From Paraphysoderma sedebokerense (taxonomy: Eukaryota > Blastocladiomycota > Physodermatomycetes > Physodermatales > Physodermataceae): 64,000 bases of DNA. Under the pieces are notes generated by a model, which saw nothing but the letters and a program-made list of their open reading frames with translations, made no database searches and had not been told where the DNA came from. The stretch spans positions 1 to 64,000 of the forward strand of contig JAHLJZ010000042.1 in assembly GCA_025602915.1 (NCBI GenBank). The letters run 5' to 3'. Positions 11,574 to 23,154 of this stretch are shown piece after piece (the stretch's first letter is position 1; each line of letters starts with the position of its first letter). Position numbers and translations under genes: made by a program.

Positions 11574-12296
11574 CTTTTAATTGTCTAGTTGTCTATAGGA
11601 TGAAAATGCCGAAAAAAATTGATGATCTACTCATGCCGGTGTAGGCTTTATATAATGAAGGATAAATGGTTGTATTCACATATAATTCAAAGCATTGCAG
11701 CTGAACAGCGCACGATTTTCCGTAATTGGTCTTCTAAAAAAATTCTCGTAACGGTCCCGTCGCTAGTTCGGAGTAACTTTTAAATGGTCTCGGGAAGCTG
11801 ATGTCCTGCAGTGTGGCGCGGTCGTTCTTTCAGGCAACAGTATTCGTGGGCATTGTTAGCGTCTTCTGTGTTGACTTCTTATTTTTCCGCAAGGCATAGG
11901 GTATTCGCCAGGTGCCGTTTCACGATATGTTTGCAGAATCAAAGTTTATTAGACTTATAGTATCATAGAGAACGTCAGTGACTTAACAGAATGTGAACGG
12001 TCAGTTTTCTGTGACTCAAAAAAGATGTGCGGTTCAATACGCTGGACAATGTTTCAGATAGCACTTCCAAATTAAACCACAGTGCTGAAAGGTCTAATAA
12101 ACTATAGATGAATCGATACAATCTGAATTTCGGTAGACCTGCGTAAATTAACTTATCCCGAGTTCTAATGCTAATGCGCGGGGTCTGCTCAATCTTCAAT
12201 CATCACGTGCTGATGTAAACATAATCGTTTGACTCATTCAGCATTTCATGTCCAACTCCACTAAGGATAAAGATTATAGAGTATATACATATCAGA
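11574..12296. other. divergent intergenic region
   Basis: Shared upstream region between the lectin-like gene (minus) and SBDS (plus). It contains a TATA-like box for the former and a CACGTG at 12204-12209, about 90 bases upstream of the SBDS start. One such hexamer is expected every few kb by chance. No coding exon was seen. Confidence 0.5.
11646..11654 (-). promoter_or_regulatory. TATA-like box of the lectin-like gene
   Basis: The minus strand reads TATATAAAG here, 72 bases upstream of the ATG at 11573. The position is plausible for a core promoter; no transcript evidence is available. Confidence 0.45.
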
Positions 12297-13309
12297 ATGT
12301 CCAAGATTTTCACACCCACGAATCAAGTCAAGTTAACGAATGTGTCGGTTGTTCGACTGAAGAAAGGTGGCAAACGATTTGAATTGGCTTGCTACAAGAA
12401 CAAAGTCATGGAGTGGAGGAGTGGAGTGTAAGTTAATCGTTGCGTCGATCGCAAAGAATGATGATGTTAATGACGAACTGGGTTATGTAGAGAAACAGAT
12501 TTGGATAATGTCTTGCAGATTCCGAATGTGTTTGTCAATGTTTCCAAAGGGCAATTGGCCAATAAGGAAGATTTGATGAAAGCGTTCAAAACGGATGACA
12601 CAGATAAAATTGTATTGGAAGTTCGTATCTATTCTCATTTTAGGTATTATGCCATGATTTGGAAACAATATACTGACAGCGTAGTTGTCCCTTGCACTTA
12701 TTCACCATTCAGATCTTGAAGAAAGGTGAACTCCAGGTGTCCGAGAAAGAACGTTCCCACCAATTATCAACGATGTACAGAGATATAGCCACTATCATTT
12801 CCACCAAATGTGTTAATCCTGATACCAAAAGGCCTTACCCTGTCACAATGATTGAGAAATCTATGTCCGAAATTCATTTTTCCGTAAACCCGAATAAAAG
12901 TAGCAAAGTGCAAGCATTGGAAGTCATTCGACAGCTCCAGGAAAAAGAAGTATTAAAGATTGAAAGAGCTAGAATGAGAGTTCGACTTGTGCTGCCGAAT
13001 AAAGATGGGAAAAGGCTAAAAGAAAAATTAATGGAATTGGTTACGGAAGTGGAAGACGAAGATTGGGATGAGGATTATGAGTTGGTAAGTCGGTCAATTC
13101 CGTTCAGTCACGATTATGTACCGTTTATGCCGATATTTTAACATTAGAGGTTTTCAATTTTTGAATTCTATAAATATTAGACATGTCTGATAGATCCAGG
13201 TCACTTTCGAACGATCACAGATCTGCTCCAAAATGAGACTAAAGGCAGAGGGCGGGTGGAATTGCTGAATTTGAGTGATGCAATAGAAGGTGAAGAAACT
13301 TTGGAGTGA
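12297..13309 (+). CDS. SDO1: SBDS/Sdo1 ribosome maturation factor
   Basis: Four exons, 12297-12427, 12491-12620, 12713-13084 and 13181-13309, give 253 aa, matching the usual length of about 250. The N-terminal FYSH domain begins [20 protein letters not shown] and continues through [15 protein letters not shown] and [12 protein letters not shown]. The middle helical domain shows [12 protein letters not shown] and [18 protein letters not shown]. The C-terminal ferredoxin-like domain ends in [24 protein letters not shown] works with the GTPase EFL1 to release eIF6/Tif6 from nascent 60S subunits in the cytoplasm. All splice sites are GT..AG and keep phase. Identification is firm. Confidence 0.96.
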
Positions 13310-13547
13310 TATATAATTCAATTCTCTGTGATTATTAGAAATTTATGTAAAATAAAAAGACTCTTATTTGAATTCAGCGTTTTGCAGACAGCACATTTGA
13401 GGTATCGATGTCAAATTGAATTCATGTATAGTTAATTTATTCAATTAGGTATCAGTCACCCTTTTCTATGATCTATTATAACTATTAATATGGTTATTAT
13501 ATCCGCTATGGTTAACAATGTGTTTATAACCCATCATTTTATCGACC

Positions 13548-14213
13548 TTACAAATTCTGCGCCAAGACGAAGTCCATAATTCCTCTTTCGTTGCCATTGA
13601 ATTTGGCAGACTTCCATCTATTTCTCAATTCTCTCTGAGCCTCATAAGTGCTTTCGTGGTGAATTTCTTTTGTGGGGACATCAATGGCAATAGTATCAAT
13701 TGACTGCATGATTTCATCGACTGGTGACAGGAACTGCGGAAAAGAGATAGGGGCACCTCTCGTCTGTACTTGAGAAACGAATGAAGAGGCCAGTTTCTGA
13801 TTATTTTGTTCACATCGAATTCGTCCACCGTTTTGACCAGTTCCAATAGCAGCGGAAAAGGAAGAAGCCAGTAATTGTCGACTAATTTCAGAAATGTATG
13901 CAAGAGGCTGATTCTGCATTTTTGTTCTTCGGGCTAATGAGTTTTCTAGTGTAGACTGAATAGGATAGTTCAGGCGAATAGGCTGAGAGTTAGAGTTATA
14001 TCGTTGGGAAAGTATAGTTGGGACTGCCATTCTTGAGGCCGAAAATGATGAAGGACGGACACCAATGAAAGGAATCGATAGTGGTTTACCCATTGAATTT
14101 GAGGCAGCTCCGAAAGAGAAAGCTGACATGGGTGTGCAATTAATGGCGGGGACGATGGACAATGCCGACAAAGCGACGAGCAGAATTGACAGAACGGAGG
14201 AATTGGTAATCAT
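13548..14213 (-). CDS. small secreted protein of unknown function
   Basis: A single 221-codon frame on the minus strand starting at an ATG at 14213, with a TATAAA element about 42 bases upstream. Residues 1-26 form a good signal peptide (NSSVLSILLVALSALSIVPA, then INCTP). The mature part is polar, rich in Ser, Asn and Gln, with few Cys (one in the mature chain), so it is not a typical Cys-rich effector. The C-terminal third is more charged (AQRELRNRWKSAKFNGNERG) and may fold. I recognise no domain. It ends about 240 bases from the 3' end of SBDS, in convergent orientation. Confidence 0.6.
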   Translation of the reverse strand: MITNSSVLSILLVALSALSIVPAINCTPMSAFSFGAASNSMGKPLSIPFIGVRPSSFSASRMAVPTILSQRYNSNSQPIRLNYPIQSTLENSLARRTKMQNQPLAYISEISRQLLASSFSAAIGTGQNGGRIRCEQNNQKLASSFVSQVQTRGAPISFPQFLSPVDEIMQSIDTIAIDVPTKEIHHESTYEAQRELRNRWKSAKFNGNERGIMDFVLAQNL

Positions 14214-14254
14214 CGTAATATAATATAATGAAAAGAGTGGTAGTCTGGATTGAC

Positions 14255-14260
14255 TTTATA
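14255..14260 (-). promoter_or_regulatory. TATA box of the small secreted protein gene
   Basis: TATAAA on the minus strand, about 42 bases upstream of the ATG at 14213. Its position and the match to consensus make it a credible core promoter and also support that start codon. Confidence 0.5.
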
Positions 14261-15405
14261 AGAGGAGGATATATCGAACTAATTGAAGAGTGCTTAAGTG
14301 AGGAGGGCGACCTTGGGTATTTATATCTGAGAAAAAGAGCTGTGCACAGAATTCCCAATCGACATCCTCCAATGTTCTAGCTCCGGATGGGAATTGCAAT
14401 TTGCGTTGCTTCTTTCCCATTAGGCAACGTTTTAGCTTTATTGTCCCTTCGGCACCCCATCATGGAACGCGAAGCATTTGCCAATCTCGACGGAAATGCC
14501 GTTCGGGGTAACAATCCTCCGGTGCCTTACCACGGTGGTTTGCTATCCTGCGTTTCAGCGGTTCTAGTGCTGCTCACGGAGATTGCATCAGACTCTGCGC
14601 AATTCAGACATGACGACATCCGCTTACGTGAAATAGTCGTAAAGAATCTATCGTTACTGGTATCTATCCGGCATGTAGATATCCAAGCTTTTGGTTGACC
14701 GGAATGCCATGGAGGAGCTGCTGGGTCATGTGACTGGAGTGGCGCATTGACCATTTAAGTATTCCGGGCACTATTTCGGCCGAATTTAGCTCGACAATAT
14801 CAATGAAATCGAAATTCGTCGCATTCAGCATCCTCCCGCAAAAATTCAAGTTAGATCCGAAACGGAACAATCCGCTGTCTGTTGCTATTTTAGGCATTTG
14901 AAACAATATTACAACGAGCCGCAATTTATAGAAGCTTATGCGTACTGATTTACAATATTTCATGCTACTGTAACTGCGTAAATATATATTTCTGCTGCTG
15001 AAAAGAAGTCGGAGATTAGGTGGCGTCTAGTATTATCTTACTTTTGAATTTGATTAAGCAGCAACTGTTAGACTAGCATTTGATATTATTTTGGGTTTGT
15101 CTTTAACAGACGCTTAAAATAGTCTCGCAATTAACTCCATCAAATGTACATTACGATTAGAGGCTTGATAATTCTCAACCCATCTCCAAAGTTCCTAAAT
15201 CATATGTCAATACGCTTGGAACAAAGCGACAATAATTATTAACTCGTGATAATTTTATTAGAATAATCAACCATACAACGCTGTACTAACAAATTAATAA
15301 TACACTTTGATGCAAATGAAAGCATGTATCCAAATATAGAAACTCAACGCATGACCACAATCTTTCAACTGAACAAAGATTGATCAAAAGGCAAGTCCAG
15401 ATAGA
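14261..15405. other. intergenic; possible decayed coding fragment at 14387-14698
   Basis: The stretch 14387-14698 (plus) is open for 103 codons and is richer in GC than its surroundings, but shows no family resemblance and no convincing splice partners. It may be a gene relic or chance. The rest, to 15405, is AT-rich with no coding signal; the end is probably the 3' UTR of the dehydratase gene. Confidence 0.35.
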
Positions 15406-16517
15406 TTAATCAGATTTCTTGTTCTTCTTCTTTGGCGAGGTGTTGATTTCGCTCGGCACTCTTTTAAGGGATGACGGATATAAGTTGCGAGTACGCTGCT
15501 TCATCATGTATGTGTATAATGTGTAGAGACCTATATGAAAGAGTAAGTATAAATTAGATCGGTCCATGAGGCGGAAGATCTCTTCACGTAAAGTCATACC
15601 TGGTGGATAAATTGATAGAATCAAAATTAAAGCGAAAAAGAACCCTGAGTGAATTTTAGAAGCAGCATCAAGGGATTGGTAAACTAATGTCATTTCTGAA
15701 GCTACGCCAATCGGATAGAGCGGAAGGAATGTGGTATATCTTTAAGTAGTAAGAGGGAAATTAAAAAAGAGCATTGTTAGTTATCCAAAAGGCGTCACAG
15801 AGTAGAAACTAGCCAAGCTTACCGCAACCACAATAGCGCAAACGGAACTTTGTTGAATTGAGAGAGAGCATAGTAGAGGTAACGAACAATTTCGGTTATG
15901 GACCAAGCGAATGTTAGAGTGGTAAACGCCAAACTTTCTTTGGACTGTGGCATTTCCAGGAGGCAGAAGAAAGGAAATAATCAGTAACACTTGAATAATG
16001 TGGTTAGCATAGATACTCGACACTTTACCTGGACAGAGTCAAAGTAATCCAAGACAAGCCAAACGATAAACAACCGTGAAAACACTTGAACCGTCGTTGT
16101 CGAAACGGGCGACTTAACGAACCCGAAAGCTGAATTAAAAATCTGAATGTGTAGATATAATCATAACTTGGTCAACCCAATGGCAAGGGAAATTTAAGAA
16201 GCATGACAATCATTGATCCCGGTCGCACCTCTAAGACGGCCAAAGTTTGAATCATCCTCATCTCTCTCCCAATGCCGTAATAAAGACTTTGATAACTCCA
16301 TTTCAGAACAAACAAATCGATAATGGTATGATAAAGTACGAGGCCCCAGCCGTAGAAACAGGCAAGATTGTAAACAGTGAGGTAAAGTTTAAGAATGACC
16401 GAAGTCGGGTCTGAAGACGGTTTTGTTTCTGTAAAATCATACACATCAGCTACACTGTATAAAAAACATTCAACAATGACTATGAATTTCACCTTTTTTT
16501 TTTGGACTGGTGGCCAT
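15406..16517 (-). CDS. PHS1: very-long-chain (3R)-3-hydroxyacyl-CoA dehydratase (Phs1/HACD)
   Basis: Six exons on the minus strand, 16493-16517, 16229-16428, 16029-16142, 15823-15944, 15600-15739 and 15406-15530, join to 241 aa, close to the family norm. The enzyme removes water from 3-hydroxyacyl-CoA in the third step of the ER fatty-acid elongation cycle. Diagnostic segments appear in order: YLTVYNLACFYGWGLVL, MRMIQTLAVLE, then FVKSPVSTTTVQVFSRLF, then WSITEIVRYLYYAL, and RYTTFLPLYPIGVASE. The C-terminus is Lys-rich (SPKKKNKKSD), consistent with an ER-retrieval signal. The first exon is only 25 nt (MATSPKKK plus one base). Six or so hydrophobic helices are present. The SITEIVRY region holds conserved active-site residues of the family. 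Confidence 0.94.
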
Positions 16518-17476
16518 CTTATTGCTTATTTCCGTTGTCACCTTTACAGATATGGGAGCAACATCATTCCTTGTAACTTGAGGCCCAACGCCCGTTTCAG
16601 AGAACGTGACTGAGCGGCCAAAACTTCTACATCCAAATCCAATTACATTAAAATATCCTTTCTTGCACCTCAACATTACTTGTATCAAAACTGAAAGAAG
16701 ACAAGTAGTACAGCTACAGCTGATGTAGGCCACTTTTATATAGCTTTTACTACGTATATTGACTCTTGTTTAACCGGTCCACATTTCTGAAAACCTGTAG
16801 GACAAAAGAAATGTGTAAATATTCACAATTTCACCAAGGATTGCACCCTAGAAATAGCAGCATCAACCACGGCAGTCATTCAGTGGGCGACTTGTTATGA
16901 GTGCGATGGATGCATGCACCTTATCTATTCCTCCTATTATGCACACTATTGCACAGAGGTCGGAGACTATCACTAGAGTCACAGTGGACTCAAGTGGAGG
17001 ACTGGAGCTGACTGTAGGTTTCTCGGCTTCAAAATTGAGATGCACTGTCAACGATCTTCCGCCCCTAATAATCGGATATGTCGTCCATATTGTTCTACTT
17101 CACAGACCGAGACCCGAGACTGACCCGAGTCATCGTAGGAACAGATTTACAGAAGTGCTCAAATCTCCCGGACAATCTCCCAAGCCCACTTTTTATACAA
17201 TGGCAGTCTAGTAGCAACCGTACTCGTAGACGACGGTAGCACTACAAGTACAGTAGCACGACTGACGGACTAAGAGATGAGTGATAGCAGTTCAAGACCT
17301 GTTTCGAGGATTCAACGAATAATATACTTGATAGTTGAACAGATTTCTCCGTCTTCTCCCGGACTTTGAAATTGCCGCCGCAAGATATCTCCCCTAGTTC
17401 CTCTTTAAAGTATCCCACATTCCCTTTTTCCGGGTGCAACGCGCTTAAACTTATTCATTCCGGCGTTCCTGCAAAC
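16518..17476. other. divergent promoter region
   Basis: Lies between the start of the dehydratase gene (minus) and the GPCR gene (plus). An open stretch of 104 codons at 16897-17211 (plus) has no domain, no signal peptide and no splice continuation, so I do not call it. Part of this region must carry promoters for both genes. Confidence 0.4.
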
Positions 17477-20400
17477 ATGTTCCAACTGGAAAAGATAATG
17501 CGCCATGCATCTGTATTCGTCGCTTCTTTCTGCATTTTGTTGCAGCTGGTAGTTGGAGCTAATATTTACGAATTTAACATCACCACGGGTGAATTTAAAC
17601 CGTTCAATGCTTCCCTTATCCCTCCCAATACTCTCAGTTGGTTTGACAAGAAAGTTCTTTATGTTGGAGATGGTGGCAAAGATATTCCTGTAGTTGACAT
17701 GGTCTTATGAATTCCTTAAGTTTTCAACAGTGTGTGCCGCAAACTGACAGAATACTTATAGTGGAGTCCATTGCCAACCGGCGAAATTGTTACCACACTG
17801 ACTGCTATGTCAGATTTTGTTGATGCAACCCGCGACACCAATAATGCTGAGACTGTTCGTATGAAATTGACCCACAAAGGATGGAGTAAGTGCAACTTGC
17901 ATACCTTTCCATTGACAGAAGTTGGTTTTTTCAGCCCCAGATTCCCCATTCTGGTTTCCGTTATTGCTACAGCAGAAAATGTAAGATCAGATATACTTAC
18001 TAGTAATTTGCGTAGGTGATGTCGTCACGGAACCGGTGTGCAAGAACGACACTCAGGCTTGCCCGCAAATAATTGTGGTCGGAACGACACAGGTCGTCAC
18101 TCGGACTTACGATGGCACAGCTGAATCCTTTGAGGAATACTTTGCCGATTGGCAACAAGAAAAAGGATATTCTTTCACGGATGAGTATGTGAAAAATCAT
18201 CAGAATAACTCATGATTCTTTTGATTGACATTTACGATTCTATGACCTCAGTATCATCAAATATGCATTTTACGATTACTTCGTCAACGGTAGTTGGCAC
18301 GGAATTCCATTGTACTCCGACTTCCGTACGCTTTACTTCAACAAAACAACTTTTGATAGACTTGGCTTGGTAATTTTATAGAGTGAATTACCGATTTTAT
18401 ATACATGTTGGGCTGACGAGATTTTAATTCTTTCATGCACTTCAGGATTACCCTCCACCTCTTGGAAATACCTGGGGTGCACCGTATTGGAAGAATTGGA
18501 CATGGGAAAAGATGGTAGAAGTCGCTACTTACATTTCTCAAAATTATGATAACACCAGTTCTACGGTCACGCCCGGGGTTCGATTGTCTGGTCTGGTAGG
18601 AATGGAAATGCAAATATTGCCAAGCTTGTATGTCAACTGTACTTCTTCAATGGTAACACATAAAGAGATGCCGTGGTTTAACTTCTGATTGATTAGGTTC
18701 CGGAGTTATAGAGCACCAATTTGGGATTCTACCAAGGGCAGATGTGGTTTGAACACTACAGGCGGTATTGCCGCTGTCAAGAATATTCTTCAAAAAATTT
18801 ATGTCGACACAAAAGTTGGGGACCTTAAAAACTTTTTCCCGGAAAGTGATCCTGCATTTCAAAACTGGACTCAGCAAGGTCTACTAAATCCGATTGATAA
18901 TCCAACTCTCTGCTGTGGTGTACGTATAAATCTCCTGATTCATTTATTTTCTTACTGTGGAAATATTGACGACTCGTCTTCGTCCACTTAGGATGAAATC
19001 CCCCATCTCTTTAAAGTTCCGGGTATTTATATCATGATGCCCGGTATTCCCGTTGGTACAAGTTATACCTTACCGTACTATGATGCTCGACGGTTGGCCA
19101 ATTCTTCTGATATCGGGCGTGGGTTTATTCCGGGGAAGGATACTTTCTTAGGTACATCATTGGGTTAACTCCATTGTTTTGTTATGATGGTGTTTATTGA
19201 CGTTGCTCGCACGTCTTAGGGGGGATGGGTATGATCATGGTCAAGCAATCCAAAAACAAGCATCTGGCCTGGTCATTTTTGAAACGTTTCGTTGATACGG
19301 CCAATTACGACTACATTTCAAACATCGGTAAAATTCGTCAATCTGTTCCTCCATATGAATCCGTTCAGGTACAAATTTATTTGGCAGTTTTATTACCTCG
19401 TCCACTCTTTAACCAATGACATCAGGATTTTCCACCCTGGAACACGCAACGATACGAAATTGAGCGGTTATCGTTGAAAACGTAGGTTCACTTTGCATCA
19501 ACTACAACGTGTTTCTAGGCTCACATATTCTTAGTGCCGTACCTCCTTTGTATCCATTCTCGGGTGGGGAACATGGATATTCTGTCATTGAAGCTCGCCG
19601 TAGTTTCCGGGTTTTGTTAGCCGAAATGATATACAAGAATCTTTCGGCCGAGCAGGCTCTTGACAGATTGTGTGAAGTTATCAACTACGCGTTCTTGTTT
19701 GTTGATTCTATTTAAATTTGCCCTACAAAAGCACATAACTCAGTAGGAATTTTTTTCTATAGGCCTGGCTGCACTGCATTTAACTATAAACCAATGTTTT
19801 CGAAATGTCACCCGAATGGAACTTCAGTCGTTACATACGAATGGGATAAGAGCAAACCATGTCGCGATGGAGTTGACTTACCTGCTCCCACCAATGTTTC
19901 GTGTGCTTCACTTCCGGTCGATAGTCCGCAATCAATTGCACTTTTTACTCTCAATGGCTCCTTAATTTTATATATTTTTTTCGCGGCGATCGGATTCACC
20001 GCGTTTCGCACACGAGCAATCATTAAGAGATCCGGATTCGTATTCAGCCAGATCATTATCTTCGGCTCTTTATTGTGCGCTATCTCTGTCATGGTCCGTC
20101 TCGCGGAACCGTCAACTGCTAGCTGTATTTCGTTTCCAGTTCTGCTCGGTATGGGTTATATTCTCGTTTTCAGCTCTTTCATTATCAAATTGTGGCGTGT
20201 GTATGTTATCTTCGAACGGTCAAAGGTGGAACTACCTCAAGCACTCTCGGATGGCGTAATCTTAAGATACCTGTTTGCGATTGTCCTCGGCGAGGCTTTA
20301 GTTCTCGTCTTATGGCTTGTTATAGATCAACCCGGCCCTGCAGAATATTCCTATTTTGCCCAAAATGTGGGAATGGTTCGCTTTCCTACATGCGCGTTCG

Positions 20401-20919
20401 GTTCAGTTGGAGCAACAGTAGTGTTGGTGTATAATGCGATCGTTTTATTAGTAGCCGCTGTTGTTGCGTGGAAAGGTACTCAGATTTTTTTTCTGCTTCT
20501 CCAATTCGATTAGTGTTGACATGGCATATTATGTATCAGTTCAAAATGTGCCCAGCGACTTCAACGAAACCAAAGCGACTGTATTTGCTATGTACGTCTT
20601 CTTTTTTGATATTTCAGTTTTAAAGCACTAAAGTCTAATACTGGACTTGTTTGGTACACAGTTACTCTGTCGGATTCATTATTATTATCGTTGTTACCAC
20701 TACAACTCAATTAACGCAACCCAAGCGTTTCAAGCCCTCACCCTGTTCGGGACATTCATCGCGACGGTTACTTCTGTGGTTGTATTCACACTTCCAAAAT
20801 TAGTTGCCGCTTTCCGAAACACCCAACCGTCGCCTGTGTCCACCGGAATTAAATCCAATAGCTTCAGTATAAACTCCACCAGTGCATCGCATCCTTGCAC
20901 CAATACTTGGTTAGTATGA
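17477..20919 (+). CDS. class C-type GPCR fused to a bacterial-type solute-binding ectodomain
   Basis: Multi-exon gene starting MFQLEKIMRH with a signal peptide (VFVASFCILLQLVVGA). Exons 1 and 2 are 17477-17701 and 17762-17885; later exons cover about 18014-18183, 18250-18370, 18450-18640, 18698-18920, 18990-19150, 19220-19370, 19426-19480, 19520-19690, 19764-20475, 20540-20592 and 20662-20919. The ectodomain resembles ABC sugar-binding proteins of the SBP_bac type: WHGIPLYSDFRTLYFNKTTF, RLGLDYPPPLGNTWG and a C-terminal GYSVIEARRSFRVLLAE. A Cys-bearing stalk (CHPNGTSVVTYEWDKSKPC) leads to seven helices from about residue ALFTLNGSLILYIFFAAIG, with TM7 ending in FTLPKLVAAFR as in class C receptors. 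It should couple to G proteins at the plasma membrane; the ligand may be a sugar or small nutrient (inference). The exon near 17937-17981 is uncertain, and TM6 and TM7 lie in different frames. Confidence 0.75.
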
Positions 20920-22341
20920 TTAGAGTAAACTCTCTTCTTTTGTGATCCAAAAGATCGACTAAATCTTGCTGTGTTCTTCTTCTCCTTGGTAAATTTAGTC
21001 CGGCACATTGCAAGAAATCGACTCACCCTACAAAGATTGCAACTGTGAATTAAAATCGTTGAATTTATGGTGAAGCTATTAGTTTAATTTGAAATTATAT
21101 TTGTCCGTTTACTTAGTAATAAAAATAACCTTCTCCTGACCATTATCTCTTGACCACGGCTTCTTTTACGTCCATGGATCATGAATGAATTGGCCTTCCT
21201 GCTTCTTGCTGATACCCGTAGCCTATTTAGTTTAAGTATTATGAACTCTTTTTAGTCATCCTTTTATTGCTGTTGACCTTGCATTTCCATTTTATGCTTG
21301 ATGATTTCGTGAGGATTGTTCGCAAGTCATAGCGTCTTCATTTTTTTTTTCAAAAATTATTAACATTCATCTCATTAGGCAAATTCGTAATATGAAAGTA
21401 TTTTTCTTACACAGACAGAAAAAGAGAGGGAACCCTGTAAACAATTCGGCTCAGCGGTATAGTCATATAATTGTAGTGTCGAGCATAATTGAAACGATGT
21501 AGTTGCAAAATGGCAGATCGAGATATGCGACCTGTAAAAGTAAAAGAACATTGTAATGATGGAGCGGAGGGAGGACGGATAACCAAACGTGAATGCGCGA
21601 CTGAATGATGACAGTTGGCTTACACTTGAGAACAACCGTGAATGATGAGGTTTATTATTTACTAAACAACGGTTTTCGGAGAGGTCAGGGGATAATTAAA
21701 TGAAGTCTAACGGAACATTCTAAGCTTGGAGTAGTGATTTTGGCAATTTGCCACCAGTTATACGAGATAAAGGAGGCAAATTTTCCGATTGTTGTAAGGA
21801 TGACGTGATTTGTGGAAGTGAAGAGAAGTCGGCAATAGAACAGGGGAGAGCAGGGGTAAACAATACTTTCAGCCAAATGGGTAATTTTTGCCATTTTAAC
21901 AAAGAGGATGTTGAGAAAAATGGTGTATTGAAATAACGGCGCGGATTTGCAAGACATAAAAGGCATATAATCAGATTGAGGAGATTACACCAGTGACCTC
22001 GAAATTTGCCACCATTCATCAGGAGAAATGCCCACAGAACTGAGATGGGTGAGAGTTTCTTCCGCGGAATAACGAATACATTAAGGAGCATTATACCATT
22101 TGATATGTCGTCACATTTTTTACAATCATGTGATGAGTGATGGATTGCAAAATGTGTTAGGGGATAACTGCTTTGATCAAGCTGATTATTGCTAGAAGTC
22201 TGTACGCCGACAGTTAAAAGTAGCTCGTGTTCCTCGCGCATTTAGTCACTCTCGACCATCTCGTCTCAAGAAAGTATCACCCCCATTTGTGATCTCAATA
22301 CAATCATACGACTTTGACATCATACAGCGAATTGTAAAGCT
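20920..22341. other. intergenic
   Basis: AT-rich region between the GPCR and the orphan 7TM gene. A 173-codon open stretch at 21720-22241 (minus) begins with ATG but has no domain or compositional support, and could arise by chance. Short similar phrases (aatttgccacca) occur near 21743 and 22004 without a larger repeat. The last 150 bases are probably the promoter of the 22342 gene. Confidence 0.35.
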
Positions 22342-23154
22342 ATGGACGCAACCGGTTTTGTGACTATCCTTTTCATGGGAGTTAATATCGGGATGGCCAT
22401 TCTATCGTTTTATCGATGTTCAAAATTGAAGTTAACCCCTTTCGCTAAATTCAATCTCCTTCCCTTGGCTTGCCTCGCATTCGTGTACTGTATCCTAGCA
22501 GCCTTAACAAATTATGGGCTCATAAGTGGTGATTTCTCGTTGACCAAAACAGTCGTATTATTGGTTTATATAATTTTACCAATGAGAAACATCTTGGCCG
22601 GTTACAACTATTACGTCAGATTGAATTCTATTTTCTTTCAAAACCCCAAAGTCGCTCACGCCGGTTGGGGTTTTATTATCATTACCAAATTATACTTAAT
22701 AGGGGTATATTTATACTGCCTGGGATCTATCGCTGCATGTAACACTCTATTGGAATACTTCGTATTTTTGAGCAACGAGACTTTAGCACGACTTTATGCT
22801 ACCGCATCTTTGTTTTTAGGTGCAGAAGGCTTCATTTTGGATGTCGTCATGTTAATTCAAGTTATCAGGGTGAAACGGCAGCTGAATACCCATTATTCAA
22901 TTCATTTCACTCGATATCTTAATATTTTATTGGTTATACTTTGTACTTTACTCAATTTCGTTTTCAAAAGTGTCAATAACGGAGCATACAACATTTTATC
23001 GTATCAGTTTGACACGTTGGTCATCACCATTTCTACTTTGGTCATGATTGATTTCTACGAAATTGATATCGCATTGATCTCAAATAAAAGTGCCAACACT
23101 TCTTCTGGTAATCAAATGAGTACGGGAACGAGTGACAAAAAAATATATGTTTAG
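22342..23154 (+). CDS. orphan seven-transmembrane protein
   Basis: Intronless 270-codon frame with seven hydrophobic segments spaced evenly over residues 5-245: GFVTILFMGVNIGMAILSF, LLPLACLAFVYCILAAL, TVVLLVYIILPMRNILAGY, IIITKLYLIGVYLYCLGSI, LYATASLFLGAEGFILDVV, YLNILLVILCTLLNFVFK and LVITISTLVMIDFYE. The C-tail is short and Ser/Thr-rich. No class-specific GPCR motif (DRY, NPxxY or the class C signature) is visible. It follows the solute-binding GPCR on the same strand, so a sensory role is possible but not shown. It may belong to a lineage-specific family. Confidence 0.65.
   Translation: MDATGFVTILFMGVNIGMAILSFYRCSKLKLTPFAKFNLLPLACLAFVYCILAALTNYGLISGDFSLTKTVVLLVYIILPMRNILAGYNYYVRLNSIFFQNPKVAHAGWGFIIITKLYLIGVYLYCLGSIAACNTLLEYFVFLSNETLARLYATASLFLGAEGFILDVVMLIQVIRVKRQLNTHYSIHFTRYLNILLVILCTLLNFVFKSVNNGAYNILSYQFDTLVITISTLVMIDFYEIDIALISNKSANTSSGNQMSTGTSDKKIYV

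Noticed and set aside
12204-12209. CACGTG upstream of SBDS as a regulatory site
   Set aside because: The hexamer is expected by chance roughly once per several kb, and there is no pathway link comparable with the sulfur-gene case.
16897-17211. 104-codon frame in the dehydratase/GPCR divergent region
   Set aside because: No recognisable domain or conserved pattern, and it occupies the place expected for two promoters.
21720-22241. 173-codon open stretch on the minus strand starting with ATG
   Set aside because: No domain, no signal peptide or membrane pattern, no splice partners, and a length that can occur by chance in a window of this size.
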